Shown: positions 34,642 to 44,320, numbered from the stretch's first letter. The stretch: 64,000 nucleotides of DNA from Lapillicoccus jejuensis (GCF_006715055.1 NZ_VFMN01000001.1:1240001-1304000), one strand, 5' to 3'. Numbers and translations: made by a program. Notes: generated by a model not told the origin, from the sequence alone.

Positions 34642-36333
34642 ATGCGCCGCCCGACCCGCCTTCCCCGCCGGCCCGGACACCGCCCGGCGACCACCCTGCT
34701 CGCGACGGCCGTGCTGGCCACCGTGGGCGTCCTCGGGGCCTGCAGCTCCGTCACCCCCGCCGGCACCTCCGCCTCCGGCGGGGCGTCCGGCGGTACGGGG
34801 GGCGGGGCCGCCGCGGACTCCTACGGCTCGCCCGCCGGCGCGTCCGCGGTGAAGGACGGCGGCGACCTCGTCGTCGCGCTGTCGGCCGAACCGGACGCCC
34901 TCGACCCGGCGACCTCGCGCAGCCTCTACTCGCGCTACGTCTTCCAGACGATGTGCCAGAAGCTCTACGACGTCGACCAGAGCACGAAGATCGTCCCGCA
35001 GCTCGCGACCGCGCTGCCGACGGTGAGCGACGGCGGGAAGACCGTGACCATCCCGGTCCGCACCGGCATCACCTTCTCCGACGGCACGCCGTTCGACGCG
35101 ACGGCGGTCAAGGCCAGCCTCGAGCGCGAGCTGACCCTCAAGACCTCGGCCCGCCGCAGCGAGCTGGGCCCCATCGCGTCGATCCAGGCGCCCGACGCCT
35201 CGACGGTCGTCATCACGCTCAAGGCGCCGTTCGCGCCGCTCACCGCCGCCCTCACCGACCGCGCGGGGATGATCGTCAGCCCGACGGCGGCGCAGAAGCT
35301 CGGCACGAAGTTCGGCTCGGCGCCGGTGTGCGTGGGGCCGTTCAAGTTCTCGAACCGCGTGCCGCAGAGCTCGATCGAGGTCGTCAAGGACCCGTCCTAC
35401 TACGACGCGAAGAACGTCCACCTCGACAAGATCACCTACCGGATCATCACCGACGCGAGCATCCGCGCGGCCAACATCAAGTCCGGCGACGCGCAGGTGG
35501 CCGACTCGATCAGCACCCAGGACGTCGCGTCGCTGTCGTCGACGTCGGGCCTGACCGTGCTGCAGTCGCCGAGCCTGGGCTACCAGGGGCTGACCTTCAA
35601 CATCGGCAACACCAACGGGGTCGGTGAGACTCCGGGGCAGATCGACACCCCGGAGGCGAAGAACCCGCTGGTGCGCCAGGCGTTCTCGATGGCCATCGAC
35701 CGGCAGTCGCTCAACCAGGTCGTCTTCAACGGCGCGTACGCGCCGGCCTGCTCGCCGATCGCCCCGCAGACGGAGTACAGCTCGGAGGCGGCGCAGGCCT
35801 GCCCGGCGCACGACCCGGCCAAGGCCAAGCAGCTGCTGCAGCAGGCCGGGGTGCAGGTGCCGTTCCCGCTCGCCATGCAGATCTCGAACAACCCCGACAG
35901 CCTGCGGCTCGGGCAGGCGCTGCAGGCGATGGTCAAGGAGGGCGGCTTCGACCTGCAGATCAAGCCGGTCGAGTACTCCGCGCTGCTCGACCTGCAGGAC
36001 AAGGGTGACTTCTCGCTGGTGCAGCTCGGTTGGTCGGGTCGCATCGACCCGGACGCCAACATCACCAACTTCGTCGGCACCGGGGGCAGCCAGAACGTCT
36101 CCGGCTTCTCCGACCCGAGCCTCGACGCCCTGCTCGACCAGGCCCGTCAGACGCAGGACGCGGCGAAGCGGCAGGACCTCTACGGCCAGGTCGTCACCAA
36201 GCTCGAGCAGAGCGACCCGATCGTCTACCTGTACCGCCAGCGCAACCTCACCGCGGTGAGCAGCAAGGTCCTCGGCGTCCAGGTCTTCCCGGACGGCGTG
36301 ATCCGGCTGGCCGGCGCGGGCCTGGCCCGCTGA
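34642..36333 (+). CDS. Peptide-type ABC transporter substrate-binding lipoprotein
   Basis: A 563-residue SBP_bac_5 (DppA/OppA/GsiB) family lipoprotein with lipobox LGAC (Cys34). Conserved segments include GGDLVVALSAEPDALDPATS, VFQTMCQKLYDVD, ITFSDGTPFDATAVKASLER and QLGWSGRIDPDANITNFVGTGG. It captures peptides or related ligands outside the membrane. It leads a five-transporter-gene operon that ends in a gamma-glutamyltransferase, so a gamma-glutamyl peptide such as glutathione is a plausible ligand. The ATG at 34642 is directly before the signal peptide; an upstream in-frame ATG was rejected. Confidence 0.92.
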   Translation: MRRPTRLPRRPGHRPATTLLATAVLATVGVLGACSSVTPAGTSASGGASGGTGGGAAADSYGSPAGASAVKDGGDLVVALSAEPDALDPATSRSLYSRYVFQTMCQKLYDVDQSTKIVPQLATALPTVSDGGKTVTIPVRTGITFSDGTPFDATAVKASLERELTLKTSARRSELGPIASIQAPDASTVVITLKAPFAPLTAALTDRAGMIVSPTAAQKLGTKFGSAPVCVGPFKFSNRVPQSSIEVVKDPSYYDAKNVHLDKITYRIITDASIRAANIKSGDAQVADSISTQDVASLSSTSGLTVLQSPSLGYQGLTFNIGNTNGVGETPGQIDTPEAKNPLVRQAFSMAIDRQSLNQVVFNGAYAPACSPIAPQTEYSSEAAQACPAHDPAKAKQLLQQAGVQVPFPLAMQISNNPDSLRLGQALQAMVKEGGFDLQIKPVEYSALLDLQDKGDFSLVQLGWSGRIDPDANITNFVGTGGSQNVSGFSDPSLDALLDQARQTQDAAKRQDLYGQVVTKLEQSDPIVYLYRQRNLTAVSSKVLGVQVFPDGVIRLAGAGLAR

Positions 36334-36342
36334 GGCGCGGCG

Positions 36343-37299
36343 ATGGGGAAGTACCTGCTCGTCCGGGCGGCGCAGAGCCTGCTCACCCTCGTCCTCGCCT
36401 CCGTCGTCGTCTTCCTCGGGATCCGGGCCCTGCCCGGTGACCCCGCGCTCGCCCTGGCCGGCGAGGAGCGGACCCCGCAGGCGCTGGCCGCGATCCGCGC
36501 CGAGTACGGCCTCGACAAGCCCGAGGTCGTCCAGTACGGCGTCTTCGTCAGCCACGCGGTGCGGGGGGACCTCGGGACGTCGGTGCGCACGGGGATCCCC
36601 GTGTCGGACATGCTGCGGACGGCGTTGCCGGTGACGCTCGAGCTGTCGCTGCTGGCCATCGTCATCGCGATCGTCCTCGGCGTGGGCAGCGGCGTCGTCG
36701 CCGCGGTGCGCCGCGGCCGGCCGTCGGAGTGGGTCGCCAACGCGTTCGCGCTGCTCGGCCTCTCGGTGCCGCACTTCTGGCTGGGTCTCGTCGCGATCCT
36801 CTACCTGTGCGTCGCGACCGGGTGGTTCCCCGCGTCCGGGTTCGTGCCGCTGAGCGCCTCGGTCGGCGACAACCTGCACCACCTCGTCCTGCCGTCGGTC
36901 ATCCTCGGCACGGGGCTCGCGGCGGTCATCATGCGCCAGACACGCAGCTCGATGCTCGAGGCGCTCGGCACCGACTACGTCCGTACGGCGCGCGCCAAGG
37001 GCCTGTCCCCCGGTGCGGTCGTCGGGCGGCACGCCCTGCGCAACAGCCTCATCGTCGTCGTGACGATCGTCGGGCTGCAGCTCGGCGGGCTCATCTCCGG
37101 CGCCGTCGTCACCGAGCAGATCTTCGGGCTGCCCGGCTTCGGGAAGATGACGATCGACGCGGTCTTCCAGCGCGACTACGCGGTGATCCAGGCCGTCGTC
37201 CTCGTCACCGCGACGGCGTACATCGTCCTCAACTTCGTCGTCGACCTGCTCTACTCCGTCATCGACCCGCGGGTCCGTGTCGCCGGGGAGGCCTCGTGA
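36343..37299 (+). CDS. ABC transporter permease (DppB/GsiC type)
   Basis: A 318-residue inner-membrane permease with six predicted helices. MGKYLLVRAAQSLLTLVLASVVVFLGIRALPGDPA is the typical DppB N-terminus, and the EAA loop reads RTARAKGLSPGAVVGRHALRNSL. It lies 9 nt after the binding-protein stop and overlaps the next permease as GTGA. Confidence 0.95.
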   Translation: MGKYLLVRAAQSLLTLVLASVVVFLGIRALPGDPALALAGEERTPQALAAIRAEYGLDKPEVVQYGVFVSHAVRGDLGTSVRTGIPVSDMLRTALPVTLELSLLAIVIAIVLGVGSGVVAAVRRGRPSEWVANAFALLGLSVPHFWLGLVAILYLCVATGWFPASGFVPLSASVGDNLHHLVLPSVILGTGLAAVIMRQTRSSMLEALGTDYVRTARAKGLSPGAVVGRHALRNSLIVVVTIVGLQLGGLISGAVVTEQIFGLPGFGKMTIDAVFQRDYAVIQAVVLVTATAYIVLNFVVDLLYSVIDPRVRVAGEAS

Positions 37300-38198
37300 G
37301 CGTCGACGCCGGCCTCACCACGGCCGACCCCGCGACCACGCCGTCGGCGCCCCGCGCCGCGGGTCGGCGCGGGCTCGTCCTGCGGCGGCTGCGCCGCAAC
37401 CCGCTCGCGGTCGTCAGCGCGGTCGTCCTGCTGCTCGCGGTGCTCGTCGCCGTCCTCGCGCCGGTCATCTCGCCGTACGCGCCCGACGCCACCGACTTCG
37501 GCCGGATCCTCGCGCCGCCGGGGACGCCCGGGCACCTGCTCGGCACCGACGACCTCGGCCGCGACGTGCTGTCGCGGATCATGGTGGGGATGCGGGCCTC
37601 GCTGCTCGTCGCGCTGCTCGCGGTGATCACCGCCCTCGTGCTCGGCGTGCCCCTGGGGATGCTCGCGGGCTACGTGCGCGGGCTCGACGCCGTCATCTCG
37701 CGCCTCACCGACCTGCTGCTCGCCTTCCCGTTCCTCATCCTCGCGGTGGGGCTGGCGGCCATCCGCGGGGCGAGCCTGGCCAACGCGGCGATCGCCATCG
37801 GCATCTCGCAGGTGCCGGGCGTCATCCGCGTCGTCCGGTCGGAGACGCTGCGCCTCAAGCACCTCGACTTCGTCGCGGCGTCGGTCGTGCACGGCGCCTC
37901 GGACCTGTGGGTGCTCGGGCGGCACGTGCTGCCCAACGCGACGTCGGTCGTCCTCGTGCAGGCCACCGTCGCCCTGCCCGGCGCGGTCCTCGGCGAGGCG
38001 GTGCTGTCCTTCCTCGGTCTCGGGATCCAGCCGCCCGACCCGAGCCTCGGCACGATGCTGGCGAGCGCGCAGGCCTTCGCGACCCGCGCCCCGTGGGCCG
38101 CGGTCATGCCGGGGATCGCGATCATGCTGCTGGCGCTGGCCTTCAACGTCTTCGGCGACGCCCTGCGCGACGCCCTCGACCCCAAGGGGACCTCGTGA
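37296..38198 (+). CDS. ABC transporter permease (DppC/GsiD type)
   Basis: A 300-residue permease with an N-terminal cytoplasmic stretch and six predicted helices. HLLGTDDLGRDVLSRIMVGMRASLLVAL is a DppC landmark, and the EAA-type loop is AASVVHGASDLWVLGRHVLPN. GTG 37296 overlaps the DppB-type stop codon and its own stop overlaps the ATPase gene, so both are translationally coupled. It forms the channel with the preceding permease. Confidence 0.95.
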   Translation: MSVDAGLTTADPATTPSAPRAAGRRGLVLRRLRRNPLAVVSAVVLLLAVLVAVLAPVISPYAPDATDFGRILAPPGTPGHLLGTDDLGRDVLSRIMVGMRASLLVALLAVITALVLGVPLGMLAGYVRGLDAVISRLTDLLLAFPFLILAVGLAAIRGASLANAAIAIGISQVPGVIRVVRSETLRLKHLDFVAASVVHGASDLWVLGRHVLPNATSVVLVQATVALPGAVLGEAVLSFLGLGIQPPDPSLGTMLASAQAFATRAPWAAVMPGIAIMLLALAFNVFGDALRDALDPKGTS

Positions 38199-39229
38199 CC
38201 ACCGCACCGACGAGCACCGGAGCGGTCGCCGACGCGCCGCCCGGCGACGTCCTCACCGTCCGCGACCTCGGCGTCACCTTCCGCACCGAGACCGGGACCG
38301 TCGTCGCCGTCGACGGCGTCGACCTCGACGTGGCGCGCGGCGAGGTCGTCGGCCTGGTCGGCGAGTCCGGCTGCGGCAAGAGCGTGACGGCGATGTCGAT
38401 CGGGGGGTTGCTGCCGCGCACGGCGCACGTCCGGGGCTCCGTACGGCTCCAGGGGCAGGAGCTGGTCGCCGCCCCGGGGCCGCTGTTGCGGCGGGTGCGC
38501 GGCAAGCGGGTGGCCTACGTCTTCCAGGAGCCGATGAGCTCGCTCAACCCCGTGCTCACCGTCGGCCGGCAGGTCGGTGAAGTGCTGCGCCGCCACGAGG
38601 GGCTCGGCAGGCGGGAGGCGCTGGACCGGGCCACCGAGCTGCTCGCGACCGTCGGCATCCCGTCGCCGCGCGAGCGGGTCACGCAGTACCCGCACCAGCT
38701 GTCGGGCGGGATGCGGCAGCGCGTGATGATCGCCATGGCCATCGCCTGCGAGCCCGACCTGCTCGTCGCCGACGAGCCGACCACCGCGCTCGACGTCACC
38801 GTGCAGGCCGGCATCCTCGAGGTGCTGCGCGAGCTGCGCGACCGCACGGGGACGTCGGTGCTCGTCATCACCCACGACCTCGGGGTCGTCGCCGACGTCG
38901 CCGACCGGGTCGTCGTCATGTACGCCGGCCGGGTCGTCGAGCAGGCGGGGGTCGAGGAGCTCTTCGCGCACCCGCGCCACCACTACACGGCCGGGCTGCT
39001 CACCGCGTCGCCGCGACCGGGCGCGCACGCGGGATCGGCCCGGCTCAACGAGATCCCCGGTCTCGTGCCGGTCGTCACCGACCCGCCCGACGCGTGCACG
39101 TTCGCCGACCGCTGCCCGGCCGCCGACGAGGTGTGCCGCGGTGCGCGACCGCCCCTGGAGCAGGTCGGTGTCGGCCCCGGCGGCACGCACCGGGTCGCGT
39201 GCTGGCACCCGGTGGAGGAGGCGCGATGA
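38195..39229 (+). CDS. ABC transporter ATP-binding protein (DppD type)
   Basis: A 344-residue ATPase with Walker A GESGCGKS (residues 56-63), signature LSGGMRQRV and Walker [10 protein letters not shown]. The C-terminal oligopeptide-transporter extension contains [18 protein letters not shown], a Cys-containing segment of the family that can hold an iron-sulfur cluster. The GTG overlaps the DppC stop; the stop overlaps the next ATPase as ATGA. Confidence 0.95.
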   Translation: MTTAPTSTGAVADAPPGDVLTVRDLGVTFRTETGTVVAVDGVDLDVARGEVVGLVGESGCGKSVTAMSIGGLLPRTAHVRGSVRLQGQELVAAPGPLLRRVRGKRVAYVFQEPMSSLNPVLTVGRQVGEVLRRHEGLGRREALDRATELLATVGIPSPRERVTQYPHQLSGGMRQRVMIAMAIACEPDLLVADEPTTALDVTVQAGILEVLRELRDRTGTSVLVITHDLGVVADVADRVVVMYAGRVVEQAGVEELFAHPRHHYTAGLLTASPRPGAHAGSARLNEIPGLVPVVTDPPDACTFADRCPAADEVCRGARPPLEQVGVGPGGTHRVACWHPVEEAR

Positions 39230-40248
39230 CGGCGACGCCGGAGCGCGAGGAGGTGCTGCGTCTCGACGGGCTGGTCATGCACTTCGGGCCGGTGCGGGCG
39301 GTCGACGGGGTCGACCTCATCGTCCACCGGGGCGAGGTCGTCGCCCTCGTCGGCGAGAGCGGCTCGGGCAAGTCCACCGTCGGCCGGTGCATCGTGCGGC
39401 TCACCGAGCCGACCGACGGGACGGTGACCCTCGGGGGCACCGACGTGACCCACCTCGGGCGGCGGGCCCTGCGCGCCGTGCGGGAGGACGTCTCGATCGT
39501 CTTCCAGGACCCGGCCGGTTCGCTGGACCCGCGGATGCTCGTCGGCGACGTCGTCGCCGAGCCGCTGCGGCTGCAGAAGGTCGGTCGCGACGAGCGGCGG
39601 CGCCGCGTCGACGAGGTGCTCGGCAAGGTCGGGCTGCGGCCGGAGGTCGCCGGGCGCTACCCGCACGAGCTGAGCGGCGGCCAGCGGCAACGGGTCTCGC
39701 TGGCGCGGGCCCTGGTCTCCACACCCGCCCTGCTCGTCGCGGACGAGCCGACGAGCGCGCTCGACGTGTCGGTGCAGGCGTCGGTCCTCAACCTGCTCGC
39801 CGACCTCCAGCGCGACCTCGGCTTCGCCTGCCTCTTCATCACCCACGACCTGTCGGCGGTGGAGTACCTCGCCGACTCGGTCGCGGTGATGTACCTCGGC
39901 CAGGTCGTCGAGCACGGCACCCGCGAGCAGGTCTTCGCCCGGCCCAGCCACCCCTACACGCAGTCGCTGCTCGCGGCCGCGCCGGTGGCGGACCCGGTCG
40001 CGCAGCGGGCCCGGCCGCGGGTCGTCCTCGGCGACGACCTGCCGTCGGCGATCGACCCGCCGTCGGGGTGCCGGTTCCACACCCGCTGCCCCGTCGCGGT
40101 CGAGCGCTGCTCGACGCAGGAGCCGGTGCTGCGCGACCTCGGTGGGCACAAGGTGGCCTGCCACCTCGTTGCCGACGACGGCACACCCCCGGACGTCACC
40201 GCCGCCTCCACCATGTCCACCAGCCCGCTCCCCGAGAGGACCCCATGA
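39226..40248 (+). CDS. ABC transporter ATP-binding protein (DppF type)
   Basis: A 340-residue ATPase with Walker A GESGSGKST, signature LSGGQRQRVSLARAL, Walker [13 protein letters not shown] and the C-terminal SGCRFHTRCPVAVERCS element. It pairs with the preceding ATPase. The ATG at 39226 lies in ATGA with the upstream stop, and its own stop overlaps the GGT start. The C-terminal tail (about the last 20 residues) is Thr/Ser-rich and poorly conserved in appearance. Confidence 0.95.
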   Translation: MTATPEREEVLRLDGLVMHFGPVRAVDGVDLIVHRGEVVALVGESGSGKSTVGRCIVRLTEPTDGTVTLGGTDVTHLGRRALRAVREDVSIVFQDPAGSLDPRMLVGDVVAEPLRLQKVGRDERRRRVDEVLGKVGLRPEVAGRYPHELSGGQRQRVSLARALVSTPALLVADEPTSALDVSVQASVLNLLADLQRDLGFACLFITHDLSAVEYLADSVAVMYLGQVVEHGTREQVFARPSHPYTQSLLAAAPVADPVAQRARPRVVLGDDLPSAIDPPSGCRFHTRCPVAVERCSTQEPVLRDLGGHKVACHLVADDGTPPDVTAASTMSTSPLPERTP

Positions 40249-42035
40249 CCTTCACGACGCGACCGACCCTCGAGGGCACCTTCGGGATGGTGTCCTCCAC
40301 CCACTGGGTCGCCTCGCAGTCGGCGATGCGCCAGCTCGAGCTCGGCGGCAACGCCTTCGACGCGGCCGTCTGCGCGGGCTTCGTGCTCCAGGTCGTCGAG
40401 CCGCACCTCAACGGCCCCGGCGGCGACATGCCGGCGATCGTCGCGACGGCCGACGACCCCACGCCGCGGGTGCTCTGCGGTCAGGGGCCCGCCCCGGCCG
40501 GCGCCACCGTCGAGCACTACCGCGGCGAGGGGCTCGAGCTGGTGCCCGGGTCCGGGCCGCTGGCCGCGACCGTCCCGGGTGCGCTGGACGCGTGGCTGCT
40601 CATGCTGCGCGACCTCGGCACGCGCACGCTGCGGGAGGTGCTCGAGCCGGCCATCGGCTACGCGCGCCACGGGGTGCCGCTCGTCGAGCGGGTCGGCGCG
40701 ACCGTGGCGTCGGTGCAGCGGCTCTTCGAGGAGGACTGGACGACGTCGGCCGCGCTGTGGCTCCCGGGCGGGCGGCCGCCCGGCACGGGCGAGCTGTTCC
40801 GCAACCCGGAGTGGGCGGACACGCTCGAGCGGCTCGTCGCCGAGGGCGAGGCGGCCGGGTCGGACCGGGCCGCGCAGGTCGAGGGGGCCCGTCGCGCGTG
40901 GTCGCAGGGGTTCGTCGCCGAGGCGGTGGACGCGTTCTCGCGGAAGGCGTTCCGTGACTCCTCGGGTGAGCGGCACGGCGGTCTCGTCACCGCCGACGAC
41001 CTCGCCGGGTGGTCGGCGACCTGGGAGCCGGCCACGACCCTCGACTGGCACGGCCACACGATCGCGAAGACCGGGCCGTGGGGACAGGGCCCGGCCCTGC
41101 TGCAGGTGCTGCAGCTGCTCGACGCGCTCGGCGACCCCGCCGACCTCGACCTGCTCGACGCCGGCGACGTGCACCGGGTGCTGTCGTGCATCGAGCTCGC
41201 CGAGGCCGACCGGGAGGCGTGGTACGGCAGCGGGTCGGAACCCATGGAGGCCCTGCTGTCGCCGGCCTACGCGCGCGAGCGCGCGGCGCTCGTCGGCGAC
41301 CGCGCCGACCTGGACCTGCGTCCGGGTCGCCCGGACGGGAAGGTGCCGCGGCTGCCGTCGTACGTGCTCCGCCGCGGCGAGCCCGACCGCGGCGACGCCC
41401 ACGGCGACGGCACGACGGGTGAGCCGACCGTGTCCGGGTCGGGCGCGACGCGGGGGGACACCTGCCACGTCGACGTCGTCGACGCGGCCGGCAACATGGT
41501 CTCGGCGACGCCGAGCGGCGGCTGGCTGCAGTCCTCCCCGACGATCCCGGGACTGGGCTTCTGCCTCGGCAGCCGGATGCAGATGTTCTGGCTCGAGGAG
41601 GGGCTGGCCTCGAGCCTCGCGCCGGGCAAGCGCCCGCGCACGACCCTGACGCCGACGCTCGTGCTCCGCGACGGGGCGCCGTACCTCGCGTGCGGGAGCC
41701 CGGGCGGCGACCAGCAGGACCAGTGGCAGCTGCTCTTCCTGCTGCGCACGCTGCTCCAGGGGCAGTCGCTGCAGGAGGCGATCGACGCGCCGGCCTGGCA
41801 CTCGACCGCCTTCCCGGGAAGCTTCTACCCGCGCACGCGCGAACCCGGCGGCGTCGTCGTCGAGGACCGGGTCGGGGCGGCCGTCGTCACCGGGCTGGAG
41901 GAGCGCGGGCACGTCGTCACGGTCGCCGACGGGTGGTCGCAGGGACGGCTGTGCGCCGTCACCCGCGACCCGGACGGGATCCTGCGCGCGGGGGCGAACC
42001 CGCGCGGGATGCAGGGGTACGCCGTCGGGCGGTGA
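40245..42035 (+). CDS. Gamma-glutamyltransferase-family Ntn hydrolase
   Basis: A 596-residue protein of the gamma-glutamyltransferase/cephalosporin acylase family. These precursors cleave themselves before a Thr that becomes the N-terminal nucleophile; here it is probably Thr406 in GDTCHVDVVDAAGNMVSATPSGGW. The large-subunit landmarks GGNAFDAAVCAGFVLQVVEPHLNGPGGDMPAIV are clear, but the start MTFTTRPTLEGTFGM shows no signal peptide, so the enzyme is probably cytosolic. It is the last gene of the peptide ABC operon (ATGA overlap), which suggests it cleaves imported gamma-glutamyl compounds. Confidence 0.92.
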   Translation: MTFTTRPTLEGTFGMVSSTHWVASQSAMRQLELGGNAFDAAVCAGFVLQVVEPHLNGPGGDMPAIVATADDPTPRVLCGQGPAPAGATVEHYRGEGLELVPGSGPLAATVPGALDAWLLMLRDLGTRTLREVLEPAIGYARHGVPLVERVGATVASVQRLFEEDWTTSAALWLPGGRPPGTGELFRNPEWADTLERLVAEGEAAGSDRAAQVEGARRAWSQGFVAEAVDAFSRKAFRDSSGERHGGLVTADDLAGWSATWEPATTLDWHGHTIAKTGPWGQGPALLQVLQLLDALGDPADLDLLDAGDVHRVLSCIELAEADREAWYGSGSEPMEALLSPAYARERAALVGDRADLDLRPGRPDGKVPRLPSYVLRRGEPDRGDAHGDGTTGEPTVSGSGATRGDTCHVDVVDAAGNMVSATPSGGWLQSSPTIPGLGFCLGSRMQMFWLEEGLASSLAPGKRPRTTLTPTLVLRDGAPYLACGSPGGDQQDQWQLLFLLRTLLQGQSLQEAIDAPAWHSTAFPGSFYPRTREPGGVVVEDRVGAAVVTGLEERGHVVTVADGWSQGRLCAVTRDPDGILRAGANPRGMQGYAVGR

Positions 42036-42084
42036 GCGCCGGGTCGGCCGTCAGGCGTCGCCCGGGGCTCGGGGCCGGGCGGCG

Positions 42085-42795
42085 TCAGGCGTCGGTGGCC
42101 GCCCGGGCGGCGGCCTCGACGTGGGCGCGCGCGGCCTCCGCGGCCCCGTCCGGGTCGCCGGCCGCGATCGCGTCGACGAGGCGGATGTGCTCGCGCCAGC
42201 TGTGCGGGGCGCGGACCTCGGCCCCGAGCCGGAAGACCCACTGCACGTGCAGGTAGAGCGGCGTGACGACGGAGGTCAGCCACCGGTTGCCGGAGAGCCG
42301 GACGACGGCCAGGTGCAGGTCGGTGTTGAGCTGGGCCACCCGGGCCAGGTCGCCGGCGTCGGTCGCGCGCGCGGCCTCGTCGAGCAGCGCCCGCAGGGCG
42401 GCGACGTCGGCGGGGGTGACCCGCTCGGCGGCCAACCGCGCGGCCAGCGGCTCGAGGCTGCCGCGGACGGCGAAGAGGTCGGCGACGCTCGAGGGGTCTG
42501 GCACGGCGACGGTCGCCCCGCGCCGTGGGCTGAGGGTGACCAGGCCGTCGGCGACAGCGACCCGCAGCGCCTCGCGGACGGGGTTGCGGCTGACCCCGAA
42601 GTCCTCGGCCAGCCGGTCCTCGGTCAGGCGGCTGCCCGGCGGGTAGACGCCGTCGACGATCCGGCGGCGCAGCTCGTCGAGGACCTGCTCGCGCAGGGCC
42701 AGGTGGCGCAGCCCGAGCGGGGTCGTCGCGGCGTCCGGTCGGTCCCCGGGCGCCGCCGGTGCGGCCCCGCGGCGGGCGTCGGCGCCACGCTCCAC
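42085..42795 (-). CDS. GntR-family (FadR/FCD) regulator
   Basis: A 236-residue regulator. The N-terminal winged helix (about 30-100) contains VLDELRRRIVDGVYPPGSRLTEDRLAEDFGVSRNPVREALRVAVADGLV, and the FCD ligand domain (about 110-225) contains VRGSLEPLAARLAAE and LNTDLHLAVVRLSGN with metal-binding His residues. It converges on the GGT gene and carries the same TGTATACN motif upstream as the ABC-GGT operon, so it probably controls that operon and itself. Starts at GTG 42795. Confidence 0.93.
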   Translation of the reverse strand: MERGADARRGAAPAAPGDRPDAATTPLGLRHLALREQVLDELRRRIVDGVYPPGSRLTEDRLAEDFGVSRNPVREALRVAVADGLVTLSPRRGATVAVPDPSSVADLFAVRGSLEPLAARLAAERVTPADVAALRALLDEAARATDAGDLARVAQLNTDLHLAVVRLSGNRWLTSVVTPLYLHVQWVFRLGAEVRAPHSWREHIRLVDAIAAGDPDGAAEAARAHVEAAARAATDA

Positions 42796-42835
42796 CGCTC
42801 CCCCTCGTCAGGTCGTCCTGTCGGCGTGGGGTGAC

Positions 42836-42843
42836 TGTATACG
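42836..42843. promoter_or_regulatory. TGTATACG operator before the GntR gene
   Basis: TGTATACG lies in CTGTATACGAAAGA, 41-48 nt before the GntR start. It differs at one position from the palindrome before the ABC-GGT operon at 34589. Confidence 0.6.
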
Positions 42844-42885
42844 AAAGACAACCGTGGTGGTGCTGGTTCGCGGTGCGTCCGGCCG

Positions 42886-44154
42886 TCAGTCGACAGGGCG
42901 GTCGGCAGGGGCCGCGGGGACGACGTCGTACGACGTCTGGACGGGGGTGTCGGGAACCTCGGTGCCGGCCACCGCCCGGGCGAGGGCGCGGGCACCGGCG
43001 AGGGCGACGAGGAGGGCGCCGACGGACGCGAGGACGGGGACGGCGTACGCGCGGGTGGGGCCGAGGGTCTCGATCGCCACGCCGCTGATCGCCGAGCCGG
43101 CCGAGACGCCGACGACGAGGCCGGTGAGGACGACGGTCATGCCCTCGTTGAGCATGGCGACGGGGACGAGCCGCTGCGCGAGGGCCATGCTCGTGATGAG
43201 CGTCGGGGCGGTGGCGCAGCCGGCGACGAGCATGACGCCCGCGAGGACCGGCAGGTGACCGGCGGCGAGCAGCACCGGCAGCTCGAGCAGGAACATCAGC
43301 AGGACCCCGACGACCAGCCGCCTGACGATCGAGGAGCGGAAGCGGCGGGCGCCGAACACCAGACCGCTCACCGCCGAGCCGAGGGCGAAGAGGCCGAGGA
43401 CGACCGAGGCCCAGGCCTCCTGCCCGTCGACCTGCGCGACGGCGACGGTGACGACCTCGTTCCCGCCGAAGAGGATGCCGGTGAAGGTCATCGCGGCGGC
43501 GACGAGGAGCAGGCCGGGGCGGGTGACGGCGACGCCGCCGGGGCGCTCGGCGTGCGGGACGACCGGCGGCTCGCTGTCGCGGGCGGAGCAGAAGAGCAGG
43601 GTGCCGGCGAGGAAGACGACGGCGGCGATCGTCAGGCCGGTCTCGGGCCAGAAGGTCGTGCTCGTGAGGACCGCGATGACCGGGGCGATGACGAAGGTCA
43701 GCTCGTCGAGGACCTGCTCGAAGCTCATCGCGACGTGCAGCCGCTCCTCGTCGTCGCGGTAGATGCGGTTCCACCGGGCCCGCGACATCGTGCCGAGCGA
43801 CGCGACGACCCCGGAGGCGGCGTAGGTGACGAAGAGCGTCCAGGCGGGCGCGCCGTTGGCCGAGCAGACGATGAGGACGGCGAGGACGGCGGTGGAGAAC
43901 ACGGCCAGCGGCACCGCGATGCGGCGCTGCCCGTGCCGGTCGACGAGGCCGCCGATGACGGGTGCGCTGACGGCGAAGACGAAGAGGCCGACGGCGGAGA
44001 CGGCGCCGGCGAGCGCGAAGCTCCCCTCGCGGCGGCTGACCATGACGACGGTCGAGACGCCGAACATCGCGACGGCGATCCGGCCGAGGGCCGACCCGAG
44101 GACGAAGCGGCGCGCGCCGGGGGCGGAGAAGAGGGGTCGGTAGGCGCCCAGCAC
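42886..44154 (-). CDS. MFS transporter, 12-TM type
   Basis: A 422-residue major facilitator with about 12 hydrophobic segments. The loop GGLVDRHGQRRIAVPL resembles the MFS A-motif, and SFEQVLDELTFVIAPVIAVL lies in the middle of the protein. No family-level substrate can be named. The GTG start at 44154 lies downstream of a large palindrome (44278-44306) that could be its operator. It is not coupled to the GntR gene on the same strand (90 nt apart). Confidence 0.88.
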   Translation of the reverse strand: MLGAYRPLFSAPGARRFVLGSALGRIAVAMFGVSTVVMVSRREGSFALAGAVSAVGLFVFAVSAPVIGGLVDRHGQRRIAVPLAVFSTAVLAVLIVCSANGAPAWTLFVTYAASGVVASLGTMSRARWNRIYRDDEERLHVAMSFEQVLDELTFVIAPVIAVLTSTTFWPETGLTIAAVVFLAGTLLFCSARDSEPPVVPHAERPGGVAVTRPGLLLVAAAMTFTGILFGGNEVVTVAVAQVDGQEAWASVVLGLFALGSAVSGLVFGARRFRSSIVRRLVVGVLLMFLLELPVLLAAGHLPVLAGVMLVAGCATAPTLITSMALAQRLVPVAMLNEGMTVVLTGLVVGVSAGSAISGVAIETLGPTRAYAVPVLASVGALLVALAGARALARAVAGTEVPDTPVQTSYDVVPAAPADRPVD

Positions 44155-44277
44155 GGGCGTGCTCCTTGCATCACGGGAGCCGGCGCGGGGCCTCCCTGCT
44201 CACGTGGAGCGGTGACGCACGCCGACCCGTCCATGGTGACCCCCGCTCACCCGGCCGGGCAAATCGGCGCCGGCCCT

Positions 44278-44306
44278 GGACATTATCGGGTCGCCCGATA
44301 ATGTCC
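44278..44306. promoter_or_regulatory. 29-bp perfect palindrome upstream of the MFS gene
   Basis: GGACATTATCGGG and CCCGATAATGTCC are perfect 13-bp arms around TCG. On the minus strand GATAAT inside the right half could be a -10 element for the MFS gene. It looks like a repressor operator rather than a terminator because the centre is AT-containing and there is no gene end nearby. Confidence 0.6.
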
Positions 44307-44320
44307 GGCCCCGCCGGAGA

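Noticed and set aside
29583-35627. Very long plus-strand open frame of about 2000 codons
   Set aside because: It is an off-frame shadow of the exporter, phospholipase and binding-protein genes, very rich in Arg, Pro and His.
30436-37032. Very long open frame on the minus strand across the MFS, phospholipase and ABC genes
   Set aside because: In GC-rich DNA the antisense frames of real genes rarely contain stops. It lacks family motifs and crosses several well-supported genes.
40245-42035. Cephalosporin acylase or antibiotic-tailoring enzyme
   Set aside because: The fold is shared, but the ABC peptide-transport context and absence of any biosynthetic genes favour gamma-glutamyl substrate use.
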